64,000 bases of DNA from Longimicrobiales bacterium. Its GTDB lineage: Bacteria > Gemmatimonadota > Gemmatimonadetes > Longimicrobiales > Gaopeijiaceae. Shown here in pieces: positions 28,131 through 35,590 of the stretch. Under the pieces are notes generated by a model. That model saw only the letters and a list, made by a program, of their open reading frames with translations, made no database searches and was not told the origin of the DNA. The first letter of the stretch is position 1. Every line of letters begins with the position of its first letter. Position numbers and translations under genes: made by a program. The stretch covers positions 1 through 64,000 of the forward strand of contig JAQWPM010000006.1 in the NCBI GenBank assembly GCA_029245345.1, given 5' to 3'.

Positions 28131-28189
28131 GCCGAGTGATCCCGGACCCCTCACAGCCATCCCGCGACCGCAGCAATGTCTTGTCACAT
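28131..28189 (-). other. Degenerate attC-like half-site
   Basis: GCCGAGTGATCC, then TCCCGCGAC, GCAGCAAT and TCTTGTCACAT follow in the same order as the right half of attC-1 (29837-29892). The terminal GTCACAT stands where GTTAGAC is in attC-1. No counterpart of the left half (GGAATTCTGCTG) is visible to its left, so this is at best a decayed recombination site. Confidence 0.5.
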
Positions 28190-28366
28190 GGCGCTCCCAT
28201 TGACTGTGTGGCCCGTAGGCAAAGATCCTGAGCCCTGCGCCCATCAGGGCCGCGCGCGGCGATGCAATCCTTTCATCCGGAACTATTCGACACTCGCGCT
28301 TGACCCGGTCACTCTTCACATTGGTCGGCACAGCGGAAGCACGACAGCACAACCGGAGAAGCAGCT

Positions 28367-29701
28367 ATGAGGCTCATTCCCTCGACCATGTTCACCGTCC
28401 TCATGATCTGCCTGACGGGCGTCTCGGCGGTGGCCCAGGAGATGACGCTGGCCTTGACCGGGGACGCGATCATCACACGGCGCCTGTCGGTCTACGACGA
28501 GCCCGACTTCCTCGAGATGATCGAACTCATCCGTGGCGCAGACGCGGCATTTACCAACCTCGAGATGCTGTTTCATGACTTCGAGCCGTATCCTGCCCAT
28601 CAGAGCGGCGGAACGTGGATGCGAGGCGATCCCGCGCTTCTGGAGGAACTCACTTGGGCGGGAATCGACATGGTGTCGAGGGCGAATAACCACACAGGAG
28701 ACTACGGTGTCGAGGGACTGCGCCTCACCACGCGGTACGTCGATGAAGCCGGCCTCGTGCACGCGGGCGCAGGTGAGAGCCTCGCGGAAGCACGGGAGGC
28801 GCGTTTCCTGGAGACCGCTCGTGGGCGGGTGGCGATCATTTCGATGGCTTCCACGTTCCCGGAGCATTCACGAGCCGGCGAAGCCCGTGGCAGCATGAGG
28901 TCTCGCCCGGGGCTAAGCCCACTACGTTACACGACGACGCGCGCGGCATCTGCCGGGCAGATCGACCGGCTCGGGGAGGCGCTAGAGGCAGTGGGGATCC
29001 GCTTCAACCGGACCGAGTCGGGTGCACAGGCGCTCGGTACAGTGTTCGTAGAGGGCCGGGAGCCCGGTGTCATCACGACGCCGAATTCGGACGACCTGGC
29101 TGAGATCGCCGCGGTCGTGAACAACGCGAGTCGGTTGGCCGACCACGTCCTCGTCACGATCCATGCACACGAGAGCAAGGGAGCGAGGTCCGTACCGGCC
29201 GACTTCATCGTCGAATTCGCGCGGGCGATGATCGACGCCGGCGCGACAATGTTTGTCGGCCACGGCCCGCACGTCTTGCGTGGAATAGAGATCTACAAAG
29301 GGAAGCCGATCTTCTACTCGCTCGGGGACTTCGTCTTCCAAAACGAGACGCTGCTCCGACTCCCAGCCGAGAACTACGAGGCTTACGGCCTGGAGGCCGA
29401 CAACCATGTGGCTGACTTCAACATGTCGCGCTACAGCAACGAGACCACGGGCTTCCCGGCCAACCCCGAGATCTGGGAGTCCGTGGTTGCACGGCCCACG
29501 TTCGCTAACGGAGAGCTCACAGAACTGGCACTCCATCCGATCACGCTTGGATTCGGAATGCCCGCTTGGGTGCGAGGCCGTCCAATGCTCGCTCGGGGTG
29601 ATCTCGCGGAGAAGATCCTGAACGACCTCAGGGAGCGTTCGGCGCCGTATGGCACCGAGATCGATGTCAGAGACGGCGTGGGGTATGTGCGGGTGCGGTA
29701 G
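28367..29701 (+). CDS. CapA-family (poly-gamma-glutamate synthesis type) phosphoesterase-like protein
   Basis: The 444-residue product has a signal peptide (to about residue 23, VAQ) followed by a CapA/metallophosphatase-like domain: LALTGDAIITRR, AFTNLEMLFHD, SRANNHTGDYG, VTIHAHESKG and FVGHGPHVLRGIEIYKGKPIFYSLGDFVFQN. CapA proteins help attach or release poly-gamma-glutamate in Firmicutes; in Gram-negative relatives the role is unknown. It is convergent with a second CapA-family gene and lies between attC-1 and the half-site at 28131, opposite to the direction of the other cassette genes. The ribosome site CGGAGAAG supports ATG 28367. Confidence 0.88.
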   Translation: MRLIPSTMFTVLMICLTGVSAVAQEMTLALTGDAIITRRLSVYDEPDFLEMIELIRGADAAFTNLEMLFHDFEPYPAHQSGGTWMRGDPALLEELTWAGIDMVSRANNHTGDYGVEGLRLTTRYVDEAGLVHAGAGESLAEAREARFLETARGRVAIISMASTFPEHSRAGEARGSMRSRPGLSPLRYTTTRAASAGQIDRLGEALEAVGIRFNRTESGAQALGTVFVEGREPGVITTPNSDDLAEIAAVVNNASRLADHVLVTIHAHESKGARSVPADFIVEFARAMIDAGATMFVGHGPHVLRGIEIYKGKPIFYSLGDFVFQNETLLRLPAENYEAYGLEADNHVADFNMSRYSNETTGFPANPEIWESVVARPTFANGELTELALHPITLGFGMPAWVRGRPMLARGDLAEKILNDLRERSAPYGTEIDVRDGVGYVRVR

Positions 29702-29774
29702 CGCAGACTGCGAACAGCTGAATGGCGTGGTGCCAGTGGCTGTAGCCCTCCACCACTCAAGCTAGGCCGGCGCC

Positions 29775-29892
29775 ATCTGACGACTTTGGAATTCTGCTGC
29801 GCGACTACAATGCTCTCACCGAGTCACGAGGTGCAAGCCGAGTGATCCGGGACTGTCTAGTCTCCCGCGACAGCAGCAATTTCTTGTTAGAC
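29775..29892 (-). other. attC-like recombination site 1 (integron cassette type)
   Basis: Read on the minus strand the site begins GTCTAAC (29892-29886), fitting the RYYYAAC rule, and ends GTCAGAT (29781-29775), one base off GTTRRRY. Just inside lie the arms AATTGCTGCTG and CAGCAGAATT. They pair except for one extra G in the 5' arm, the single extrahelical base expected in L'' of attC sites. The 118-bp length is in the known range. The sequence is repeated, with the same arms, at 31027-31145. Confidence 0.7.
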
Positions 29893-29900
29893 CGCTATCG

Positions 29901-31004
29901 CTACCGCTGCTCACGCAGGCGCAGCGTCGCTGTCCCATCTGTCACTTCGAGCCGTGTTCCGTAGGGGACCGAAAGGTCAACGAGTCGTTGAAGGATGCTA
30001 TCTGCGATCTCACCCGCTGCGACCTCGGGGTAACCCCGCGTCTCGAAGAAGAGTGGGCCCTCTGAGCCTGGATCCAGAACAATGGGGGTGAACGTGACGT
30101 CCACGACTCCTCCCACCCCCACCAGGACCTCTGCGATGACACTTTCCCATACGTCCGAAGTGTAGCGTCCGAGTTCCGTCTTGGTGTGGAAGATGAAGTT
30201 GCCGAGGCCGTATAGGATCAACCCGCCCCGGTAAACCTCCACTCCAGCCAGCGTTGGCTCGCCGTGACTGACATAGATGTCGGCACCGGCGTCAACAGCA
30301 GCCCTCGCCCAAGCCTCCTGCCATCCGGGCTCAGCATCTGTCTGGAAGTGCTGGTAGACGATTACCACGTCCGAACTCGCGCTCGCCGTCCGGACGCTGG
30401 CGAGATTCCTATCCCAATCGGCTTCGTTGGCCGGGTCCAGCATGTTCACGCCGGCTCGTTCTTCGGTCGCACGGGCGCCATCGGGGGAGTTGACCGACGC
30501 GGCCGAGATCAAAGACAGCGAGAGATCATCGACAGCGAGAGAGGCTGGAGCCGTAGCGGCCGAGATGTTGGCACCCGTCCCGGAATGGGTGAATCCACGC
30601 GCCTCGGCTTCTGCGATCGTCGACAACACGCCGTCGGTTCCGTAGTCCCAGGAGTGATTGTTGGCCAGGGACAGAAGCGACACGCCGAGATCGCTCAGGT
30701 AGTCGAGGACATCGGGTTCGGCCCCATGGAAGTACACATCCGTTCGGGTTGGCTCACACGAACACGCCGGACCACCAATCGCCACTTCTAGATTTGTGAA
30801 CACCGCGTCCGCGCCCCGAAGGATGGGAGCCACAGTCCAGAGTGGCGCGTCCAGATAACCCCGCGGATCGTGTTCAATGAGCGATTGGCCGACGATCACC
30901 ACTTTCAGGCTGGAACGCTCGTCGACCGACGCCTCTGAACCATCACCGCAACCGAAAAGCGAGACCACGACCACCAGCCACTGCAGGTTCTTCATGCGAC
31001 TCAT
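29901..31004 (-). CDS. CapA-family lipoprotein in a cassette-like unit
   Basis: The 367-residue product has a lipobox (SLFGC) and a CapA-like domain: VVIVGQSLIEHDPRG, VFTNLEVAIGGPACSC, SLANNHSWDYG, VIVYQHFQTDAEP and YVSHGEPTLAGVEVYRGGLILYGLGNFIFHT. It is related to the 28367-29701 product but only moderately similar. The gene begins 22 bases after the recombination core of attC-2 and ends 8 bases before attC-1, the tight packing of an integron gene cassette. It reads in the expected cassette direction. Start ATG 31004 or the in-frame ATG 30995 are both possible. Confidence 0.85.
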   Translation of the reverse strand: MSRMKNLQWLVVVVSLFGCGDGSEASVDERSSLKVVIVGQSLIEHDPRGYLDAPLWTVAPILRGADAVFTNLEVAIGGPACSCEPTRTDVYFHGAEPDVLDYLSDLGVSLLSLANNHSWDYGTDGVLSTIAEAEARGFTHSGTGANISAATAPASLAVDDLSLSLISAASVNSPDGARATEERAGVNMLDPANEADWDRNLASVRTASASSDVVIVYQHFQTDAEPGWQEAWARAAVDAGADIYVSHGEPTLAGVEVYRGGLILYGLGNFIFHTKTELGRYTSDVWESVIAEVLVGVGGVVDVTFTPIVLDPGSEGPLFFETRGYPEVAAGEIADSILQRLVDLSVPYGTRLEVTDGTATLRLREQR

Positions 31005-31026
31005 CTGTTGAGGACTTGGGGTAGCG

Positions 31027-31145
31027 GTCTAACGACTTTGGAATTCTGCTGGGTGACTACAATGCTTCCCCGGGTCGCGAGGTGTAAGCCGAGTGATCCG
31101 GGACCCTCTGCGCTTTCCGGAGACAGCAGAGATTCTTTGTTAAGT
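31027..31145 (-). other. attC-like recombination site 2 (integron cassette type)
   Basis: Read on the minus strand it starts ACTTAAC (31145-31139) and ends GTTAGAC (31033-31027), both exact fits to RYYYAAC and GTTRRRY. The inner arms GAATCTCTGCTG and CAGCAGAATTC pair with one extra C in the 5' arm, the same asymmetry as attC-1. Central blocks shared with attC-1 include GCCGAGTGATCCGGGAC and GACTACAATGCT (plus strand). Confidence 0.75.
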
Positions 31146-31297
31146 ATTTTGGATTCATAAAGTAAGTGCAACAAAAGGCAGCACCGGGCCCGGCACCGAA
31201 GCAGAAGGACCGGCCATCTCAGATCCAGCGCGAACGCGGCCGTTACAGGCGCACCTAGCGGAACGTCCGGAGCCTCTTTCTTCGCAGACATCACGAG

Positions 31298-31900
31298 CTA
31301 TACGATCTTGCCGCCCCGGTACGTCATCGTTCCATCCTGGGCTGTGTGTAGCACCAAGTGAGCGTCTTCGCCGCCGTGGTCGCGCATCAGGTCGAGCATC
31401 ATCGGCTCCTCCCCCATCCACGGGAATCCGTATACGACATCGAAGTCGTCGAGCGCATGCCCGAGTTCCAGGTAGCCGGAGGCCCCTTGCCCGATGGTTC
31501 CGTGGCGACCGGTTGCTCCGGAATGCTTCCATTCCCATCCCATCGGAATGAAGCTCCCAGTTGAGAACCGCGCGTTCGAATGCGATCGCGCGGCGAGGTC
31601 TCGCCCCACGTCGACGAGGGACGAGTCCAGCTCGATGCCGCAGGCATCGAAGCCGAGCAGGTCCGCCATGATCGTGATGACGCCCGTAGCCGATCCCCAC
31701 TCTAGGAACCTTCGGCCCGGCTTACGGAGCGACACAAGTGCTGCTCGGACGGCGTCGTAGTCGGCGGGGACGAAGGGGTGCCAGTCGTCCTGGCGAACCT
31801 CCGCGTCGAAACGGTGCCAATACTCACGACCTTCCTCGCACAGCGCATCGATGCGTGCGTTTAGCTCCCGGTCGAGCGCTGGCTCCCCATCAGTCGCTAT
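31298..31900 (-). CDS. Class I SAM-dependent methyltransferase-like protein, start unresolved
   Basis: About 200 residues match a small Rossmann methyltransferase. Motif I is FLEWGSATGVITIMADLLGF, motif II is the acidic loop GIELDSSLVDVG, and a later DDFDVVYGFPWMGEEP fits motif IV. I do not know the substrate. No ATG, GTG or TTG occurs in frame between the overlap with the upstream small gene and motif I. Coding similarity seems to begin near 31900 (an ATA codon just before TDGEPALDREL). Translation may therefore be coupled to the upstream gene by a non-standard start, or the frame may extend through it. It is followed after about 150 bases by attC-2. Confidence 0.7.
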   Translation of the reverse strand: MATDGEPALDRELNARIDALCEEGREYWHRFDAEVRQDDWHPFVPADYDAVRAALVSLRKPGRRFLEWGSATGVITIMADLLGFDACGIELDSSLVDVGRDLAARSHSNARFSTGSFIPMGWEWKHSGATGRHGTIGQGASGYLELGHALDDFDVVYGFPWMGEEPMMLDLMRDHGGEDAHLVLHTAQDGTMTYRGGKIV

Positions 31901-32066
31901 CGGGCGGCCCCGACTCGGGCGGGGTTTCGTCCCCAGCTGCCCCGCGTTCGGCCTCCAATGCGGCTGCCTCTTCAGCGGCTCGGCGTTCGGCCTTTTCCTT
32001 TTTCTTCTGCTGCTTCCGCGCTTCGCGTTGCTTCTTCTCGAAGCCGTAATTCGTGCGTCTAGCCAC
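31890..32066 (-). CDS. Small conserved lysine-rich protein
   Basis: The 58-residue product begins VARRTNYGFEKKQREARKQQ, then a KKKEKAERRAAEEAA stretch, and ends in an acidic Pro-rich tail. Short proteins that open with (M)-RRTNYGFEKRQKE and continue as a charged helix are widespread in Proteobacteria and Gemmatimonadota and remain uncharacterised; nucleic-acid binding is often guessed. The start GTG 32066 is set by that conserved N-terminus. Its end overlaps the methyltransferase frame by about 11 bases, suggesting coupled translation. Confidence 0.75.
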   Translation of the reverse strand: MARRTNYGFEKKQREARKQQKKKEKAERRAAEEAAALEAERGAAGDETPPESGPPDSD

Positions 32067-32217
32067 CGTCCCTCCGCATGCGTTTGACTCGCGCCCTCCC
32101 GAGTAGAGTGCGCCATGTCGGACCGAAGGTCCCACCCCCCGCTCGGGGAGCGCGTTCTCCGAATAGTCCCTCTGAATGTACCTCCTTCGCCAGTGAAGAT
32201 CACGGACAGAGCAGGCC

Positions 32218-32242
32218 ACACAGCGATCTTGGAATTCTGCTG
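32218..32242 (-). other. attC-like half-site
   Basis: CGATCTTGGAATTCTGCTG matches the left arm of attC-1 and attC-2 at 17 of 19 bases (plus strand). The outer core is ACACAGC, a poor fit to the recombination core. The partner arm is not visible; the stop codon of the 67-residue gene is 14 bases away. It is probably a truncated cassette boundary. Confidence 0.5.
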
Positions 32243-32256
32243 CCGCGCCCGGGGTT

Positions 32257-32460
32257 CTAGAGCTTCCTTCGACTGGGCTCTTCGGCTTCAGAGATGACGA
32301 ACGAAGCGAGTGCCGTCCAACGGACTGGAGACGGCGCAAGTTCTTCGAGAATCGCGTCAGCAGTCGGACCATAAAACTGGCCCACGTGCTTCGTCTTGGC
32401 TTTGCGGTAGGCCTCTACAGCACGGATAACGACGGGTTTCTCGGCTGGTGTCAGATTCAT
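32257..32460 (-). CDS. Hypothetical 67-residue protein
   Basis: The frame from ATG 32460 encodes MNLTPAEKPVVIRAVEAYRK, then a body with KHVGQFYGPTADAILEEL, ending EEPSRRKL. It is compact, evenly charged and probably helical, as expected of a real small protein. I do not recognise the family. It sits at the head of the cassette-like array and ends next to an attC-like half-site. There is no strong ribosome site; the frame is open upstream, but those residues look random. Confidence 0.5.
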   Translation of the reverse strand: MNLTPAEKPVVIRAVEAYRKAKTKHVGQFYGPTADAILEELAPSPVRWTALASFVISEAEEPSRRKL

Positions 32461-32593
32461 GATGAAAGGTAACAGAGACGATTCGTAGCGACGTGACTCA
32501 CGCTTGTCAGCGCGCACGCCACGCGGAAGAATTGCGAGCCCCAAGTGACCGGTCTGCGGGCATGACATCTTCAAGGGCGAAGCAGAAGCCTCG

Positions 32594-33052
32594 TTGACCG
32601 CGGGGATCGGGGTCAAGTTCGGACTGGAGTTCGAGGCATCCGCATTCACAGGCACCAAGTTCGGTATCCAGTCCGGGGTCACTATGGGTGTCAGCGGTGA
32701 GGCCAGCACCAAGTTCACGGTGTATTCTGACAACCTCTCTCGGGTAGCCCACTCCCTGTATTTCCGTGCTTACCTGAAAATTATGAACGAGGGAATGCCG
32801 TCAAAAATCTGGGATACGTACTTCAGGAATCTTGAGGACAACGAGGCACTGTTCCTCAAGGCGGATAAACTCATCGACGAATACCTCGCCCAGTGTTTCC
32901 AGCGGCACCAGATGACCTTTCTTCAGCAGCAAAAGTTCGAACAGCTGCGCGTCCTGTCCGCCTTCAAGGCGACCGGTCAGCTTCCGCCTCGCGTCGTGGC
33001 GATCCGGACGCGTCCGCGAAGCCGGGGTGGGCCGCCACCGCGGCCGCATTAG
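32594..33052 (+). CDS. Hypothetical glycine/alanine-rich protein, possibly 5'-truncated
   Basis: The frame is open from 32549; TTG 32594 is the first plausible start, giving 152 residues. Residues 1-40 form a repetitive beta-like Gly/Ala/Ser pattern (TAGIGVKFGLEFEASAF, then GVTMGVSGEAS); the rest is helical (ALFLKADKLIDEYLAQCFQR). In-frame sequence before the TTG (HDIFKGEAEASL) continues the pattern, so the 5' end was probably lost and this may be the tail of a larger gene. I do not recognise it firmly. The pattern recalls long Gly/Ala-rich proteins encoded near contractile injection systems. A terminator hairpin follows 10 bases after the stop. Confidence 0.4.
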   Translation: MTAGIGVKFGLEFEASAFTGTKFGIQSGVTMGVSGEASTKFTVYSDNLSRVAHSLYFRAYLKIMNEGMPSKIWDTYFRNLEDNEALFLKADKLIDEYLAQCFQRHQMTFLQQQKFEQLRVLSAFKATGQLPPRVVAIRTRPRSRGGPPPRPH

Positions 33053-33062
33053 CCGAAAAAAA

Positions 33063-33093
33063 GACGGCCCCCACAAGAGTGGGGGCCGTCTTT
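33063..33093 (-). terminator. Strong terminator closing the T6SS-linked operon
   Basis: GACGGCCCCCAC (33063-33074) pairs perfectly with GTGGGGGCCGTC (33079-33090) around AAGA. Read leftward, the stem is followed by seven Ts (33062-33056). Read rightward, it is followed by TTT only, so it chiefly stops the leftward operon and may also serve the rightward gene ending at 33052. Confidence 0.92.
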
Positions 33094-33114
33094 GCGTTGC
33101 CGAACTGCCTTGGC

Positions 33115-33828
33115 TCAGAAGCCGATGGCAAAGATCCAATAGTTGGAGTCTTCGATTTCGCTCCGGACGAACCCTGTCGAGATGTAGGGCGCTACTTCTC
33201 CGAGACTCAGGCCGCGGCTCAAGAACACTCCGAAGTGTGTTATGTCCCCGGCCGAACCTCCGTAGTAGTTCTCACTGTCCGTGAGAAGAAGTCCTGCCTC
33301 CCCATGAACGTCCGCGAAATCACCTAGGGAAAAGTCCGTGCCGACCTGGCCATAAGCTGCATTGTCTGGGTCATTGTAAGCATTCCACGCGACCATGAAG
33401 GTGAGTGGGGCTGCTGTCGGCGTGAACTCGGCACCGAGTTCCAGCATGTGGGCTCCGTCACCACCACCATTGAAGTTGCTGAAGCTGCTGAGATCGCCCT
33501 CGGCTTGCGGATAGAAGTAATCCGTCACGCTCAGGTTTAGCTCACCGAAGGGGAGCTCCTTGTAGAGCGAGACGTACAGATCGATCTCAGAACCGTCGCC
33601 GTTCAGGGCCCAGGACGACCACGCGCCGAACGTCAGGTTTCCGACGTCGAACCAAACGTCTGGTTGGGCTTGGAATGCGTCGTCGATCTCGAAGCCTCGC
33701 CATACGTAGGACGAGGTGACTTCGCCGGCGATTCCGACCTGAGCCGATGCCCCGCTTGGGGCGAACGGAATGAACGCCGCTGCGAGAACAAACATGAGCT
33801 CATTCTTACTCTTGATCCACTGGGTCAC
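33115..33828 (-). CDS. TorF-family putative outer-membrane porin
   Basis: The 237-residue product has a signal peptide (to about residue 30, ASAQ). Amphipathic beta-strands follow, with the family signature VTSSYVWRGFEIDD...QPDVWFDVGN near the N-terminus and a C-terminal strand ending in Phe (WIFAIGF). Members of this family (TIGR02001-like) are thought to be small porins with unknown solutes. The start overlaps the previous stop by 4 bp (ATGA), so it is translationally coupled to the membrane protein upstream and ends the long T6SS-linked transcript. Confidence 0.82.
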   Translation of the reverse strand: MTQWIKSKNELMFVLAAAFIPFAPSGASAQVGIAGEVTSSYVWRGFEIDDAFQAQPDVWFDVGNLTFGAWSSWALNGDGSEIDLYVSLYKELPFGELNLSVTDYFYPQAEGDLSSFSNFNGGGDGAHMLELGAEFTPTAAPLTFMVAWNAYNDPDNAAYGQVGTDFSLGDFADVHGEAGLLLTDSENYYGGSAGDITHFGVFLSRGLSLGEVAPYISTGFVRSEIEDSNYWIFAIGF

Positions 33829-35192
33829 GATGAGACCTCCTGATCGTGTGGTCGCGATGGCCTGATTAGAAGAAGGACGCCAGCAAGGTCGTCCGGCAAC
33901 GCATAGGGAATTTCTCTGGACGCTTGGTCAAGGGGAAGATCCCTGAAGAGCGACAGTGATCCGGCGAGCGTGTCCATGTGCTCGGACTGAAAGGAGTGAA
34001 TCACGCTGTACTCGCCTTTTTGCACTAGTGAGCCGCTCCCCTGGAGAACCAGACACTGCGGCTCGTCGGTCGCCTCCCGACTGTAGATGGCGAATTGAAG
34101 TGAGTTGAAATCGAACAGGCGAGAGACGGAGCGGGACACTTCGTCCGGAGACTCGTAGCTCAACCCTCGATCGATCATCCGGTTGGCAGTCGCCGCCTCC
34201 ACCGCGAGGTCCAAAGCTCGTCCTCCCGCCATCTCACCGACCCACAGGGCGACTTGGTCGCCTACCTCTCCCCAGCCATAGAAGCACCCTGGAGGTGCTT
34301 CCCCGATGTGGCTGACTTCGACCTGGATTCCCTCTGGCTGCGGTCGTTGCACCTCGCGTGAGTCGCGGTAAGCAGCTGCCGTCTGTCGATTCAAATGGAA
34401 GGGATCGCCGATCAGGAGGGCTCGTCGCCCCCGACTGAACACGTCAGAGAGAATGCTGGCCATTGTGCCCAGCGTATTTGACAGATCCTGTACTTCCGTG
34501 ACACCCGAGACCTGGACATTGGACTCGTATCGACCAGCAGCGACCTGTGCGCCCACCCTCGCGAGCTCCCGGACCTGCCGTCCGACCTGCCTTGAGAGGA
34601 AAAGAGCCGCTGCTGCGCCGATGGAAGTGAGCAGAAGCACCATGGTCATTAGGCGACTCCTCAGTTCCGCAGTGAGAGATGTCAGTCGAGACGCCCCAAC
34701 GACGACCAAGGCGACTCCACCACCGTCTGCCTCTCCGCCGAGGGCCTGAATCGGCGCAGCTGCCGCCAGCGATTCCGAGTAGGGCCCCCAGTCGCCGACT
34801 GCACCCAGGACCGTTTGTCCCGAGATGCCGCTCAGCTGGCGGTCCCAAAGGGGTTGCTCCATGTCAGTCGCGGTCGAGTCCCTGTGCAGCGCCAGGACTG
34901 CTCGGCCCTGCCCCCGGGAGTAGAGCACGATCGATTGGGCCAACCCGTGCCGTGCCACGCCCTGGAGTTGCGATCGCAGTCGCTCGGTCGCTTCAGCGTC
35001 GCCAGCCACTACTCGATCGAGGGTGGTCAAACCGGTCATCTCAGCGACAGTCACCGCCATCGCGACCGCCTCCTCTTCGAGTCCCCAGATGATCTCTTCT
35101 TGGACAGCCGTGTCCGCGAGGAGCCCAACCGCGAGACCCAGGATCAGGAAGATGGGTGGGATGACCAGGAGGTTCTGAATCCGAATCGTCAT
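33825..35192 (-). CDS. HAMP-type membrane signalling protein with a PP2C/SpoIIE-like tail
   Basis: The 455-residue product has a transmembrane helix at residues about 7-25 (LLVIPPIFLILGLAVGLLA), a periplasmic domain of about 130 residues, a second helix (MTMVLLLTSIGAAAALFLS) and a HAMP-like segment (VGRQVRELARVGAQVAAGRYE). A cytoplasmic domain follows. The GWGEVGDQVALWVGEMAGGRALDLAVEAATANRMI stretch recalls the D-x-S-G-x-G...A-L motif of SpoIIE/PP2C phosphatases, but the metal-binding Asp residues appear replaced, so catalysis is doubtful. The start ATG 35192 overlaps the upstream stop by 4 bp. Confidence 0.6.
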   Translation of the reverse strand: MTIRIQNLLVIPPIFLILGLAVGLLADTAVQEEIIWGLEEEAVAMAVTVAEMTGLTTLDRVVAGDAEATERLRSQLQGVARHGLAQSIVLYSRGQGRAVLALHRDSTATDMEQPLWDRQLSGISGQTVLGAVGDWGPYSESLAAAAPIQALGGEADGGGVALVVVGASRLTSLTAELRSRLMTMVLLLTSIGAAAALFLSRQVGRQVRELARVGAQVAAGRYESNVQVSGVTEVQDLSNTLGTMASILSDVFSRGRRALLIGDPFHLNRQTAAAYRDSREVQRPQPEGIQVEVSHIGEAPPGCFYGWGEVGDQVALWVGEMAGGRALDLAVEAATANRMIDRGLSYESPDEVSRSVSRLFDFNSLQFAIYSREATDEPQCLVLQGSGSLVQKGEYSVIHSFQSEHMDTLAGSLSLFRDLPLDQASREIPYALPDDLAGVLLLIRPSRPHDQEVSS

Positions 35193-35590
35193 TCGCGGCT
35201 GCGCTCCTCCCGCCATTCGTTCAGCAGGTTGACTAGGAGCGGCGGGTATTCGTTCACCAGAGTGAGGAAGTGAGGCCGCGAAAGCAGCAGGCAGGCGGCA
35301 CCCTTCTCCGCGTCCGCCAGGAGGTCGTTCTCCAGGGACTGGCCGGTGAGGAGTGACGTCGCACCGAACACGGCGGGAAGTGCTCCGCTTGCCCCGTCCA
35401 ACACTCGTCCATCCGCGACGAGGTGCAAGTATCGGAGTGGTCGCCCGGCGCGACCCACAACCTCACCGGCTACGTACTGCCGGACCTTGCAGGCCAATGC
35501 GATCGATCCGAGTTCCCTGTCGTAGAGACGGGCGAAGGCCCGTGCCCGCCTGAGCAGGAAGATCCGTTCCGCAAGCGTCATCCCGATCAT
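35189..35590 (-). CDS. Small cyclic-nucleotide-binding-domain-like protein
   Basis: The 133-residue product is built like a lone cNMP-binding (CAP_ED) domain: LYDRELGSIALACKVRQYVAGEVVGRAGRPLRYLHLVADGRVLDG, with the family's turn V-x-x-G-x-V, then FGATSLLTGQ and a helical end LLVNLLNEW. The phosphate-binding cassette (FGE...RxAx in CAP) is not clearly kept, so it may not bind nucleotide. Both ends overlap the neighbouring genes by 4 bp. Together with the cNMP-like C-terminus of the transporter at 37678-40836, this suggests a signalling role in the T6SS-linked operon. Confidence 0.6.
   Translation of the reverse strand: MIGMTLAERIFLLRRARAFARLYDRELGSIALACKVRQYVAGEVVGRAGRPLRYLHLVADGRVLDGASGALPAVFGATSLLTGQSLENDLLADAEKGAACLLLSRPHFLTLVNEYPPLLVNLLNEWREERSRE

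Larger units (their letters stand above)
27820..28366. other. Intergenic region with dispersed repeat and attC-like half-site
   Basis: The 547-bp divergent gap holds the second copy of the 103-bp repeat (27854-27956) and the degenerate attC-like half-site at 28131-28189. I see no gene. The ribosome site of the downstream capA-like gene (CGGAGAAG) is at its right edge. Confidence 0.6.

Noticed and set aside
31001-31294. Minus-strand frame starting with MSAKKEAPDVPLGAPV right after the methyltransferase stop
   Set aside because: The first 27 residues look natural, but the frame then becomes Leu/Cys/Arg-rich and runs through attC-2 to overlap the CapA gene start; possibly a truncated cassette gene, not supportable as a real gene.
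27820-33100. Integron integrase or transposase
   Set aside because: No tyrosine recombinase or transposase motif was found on either strand in this region or elsewhere in the window.
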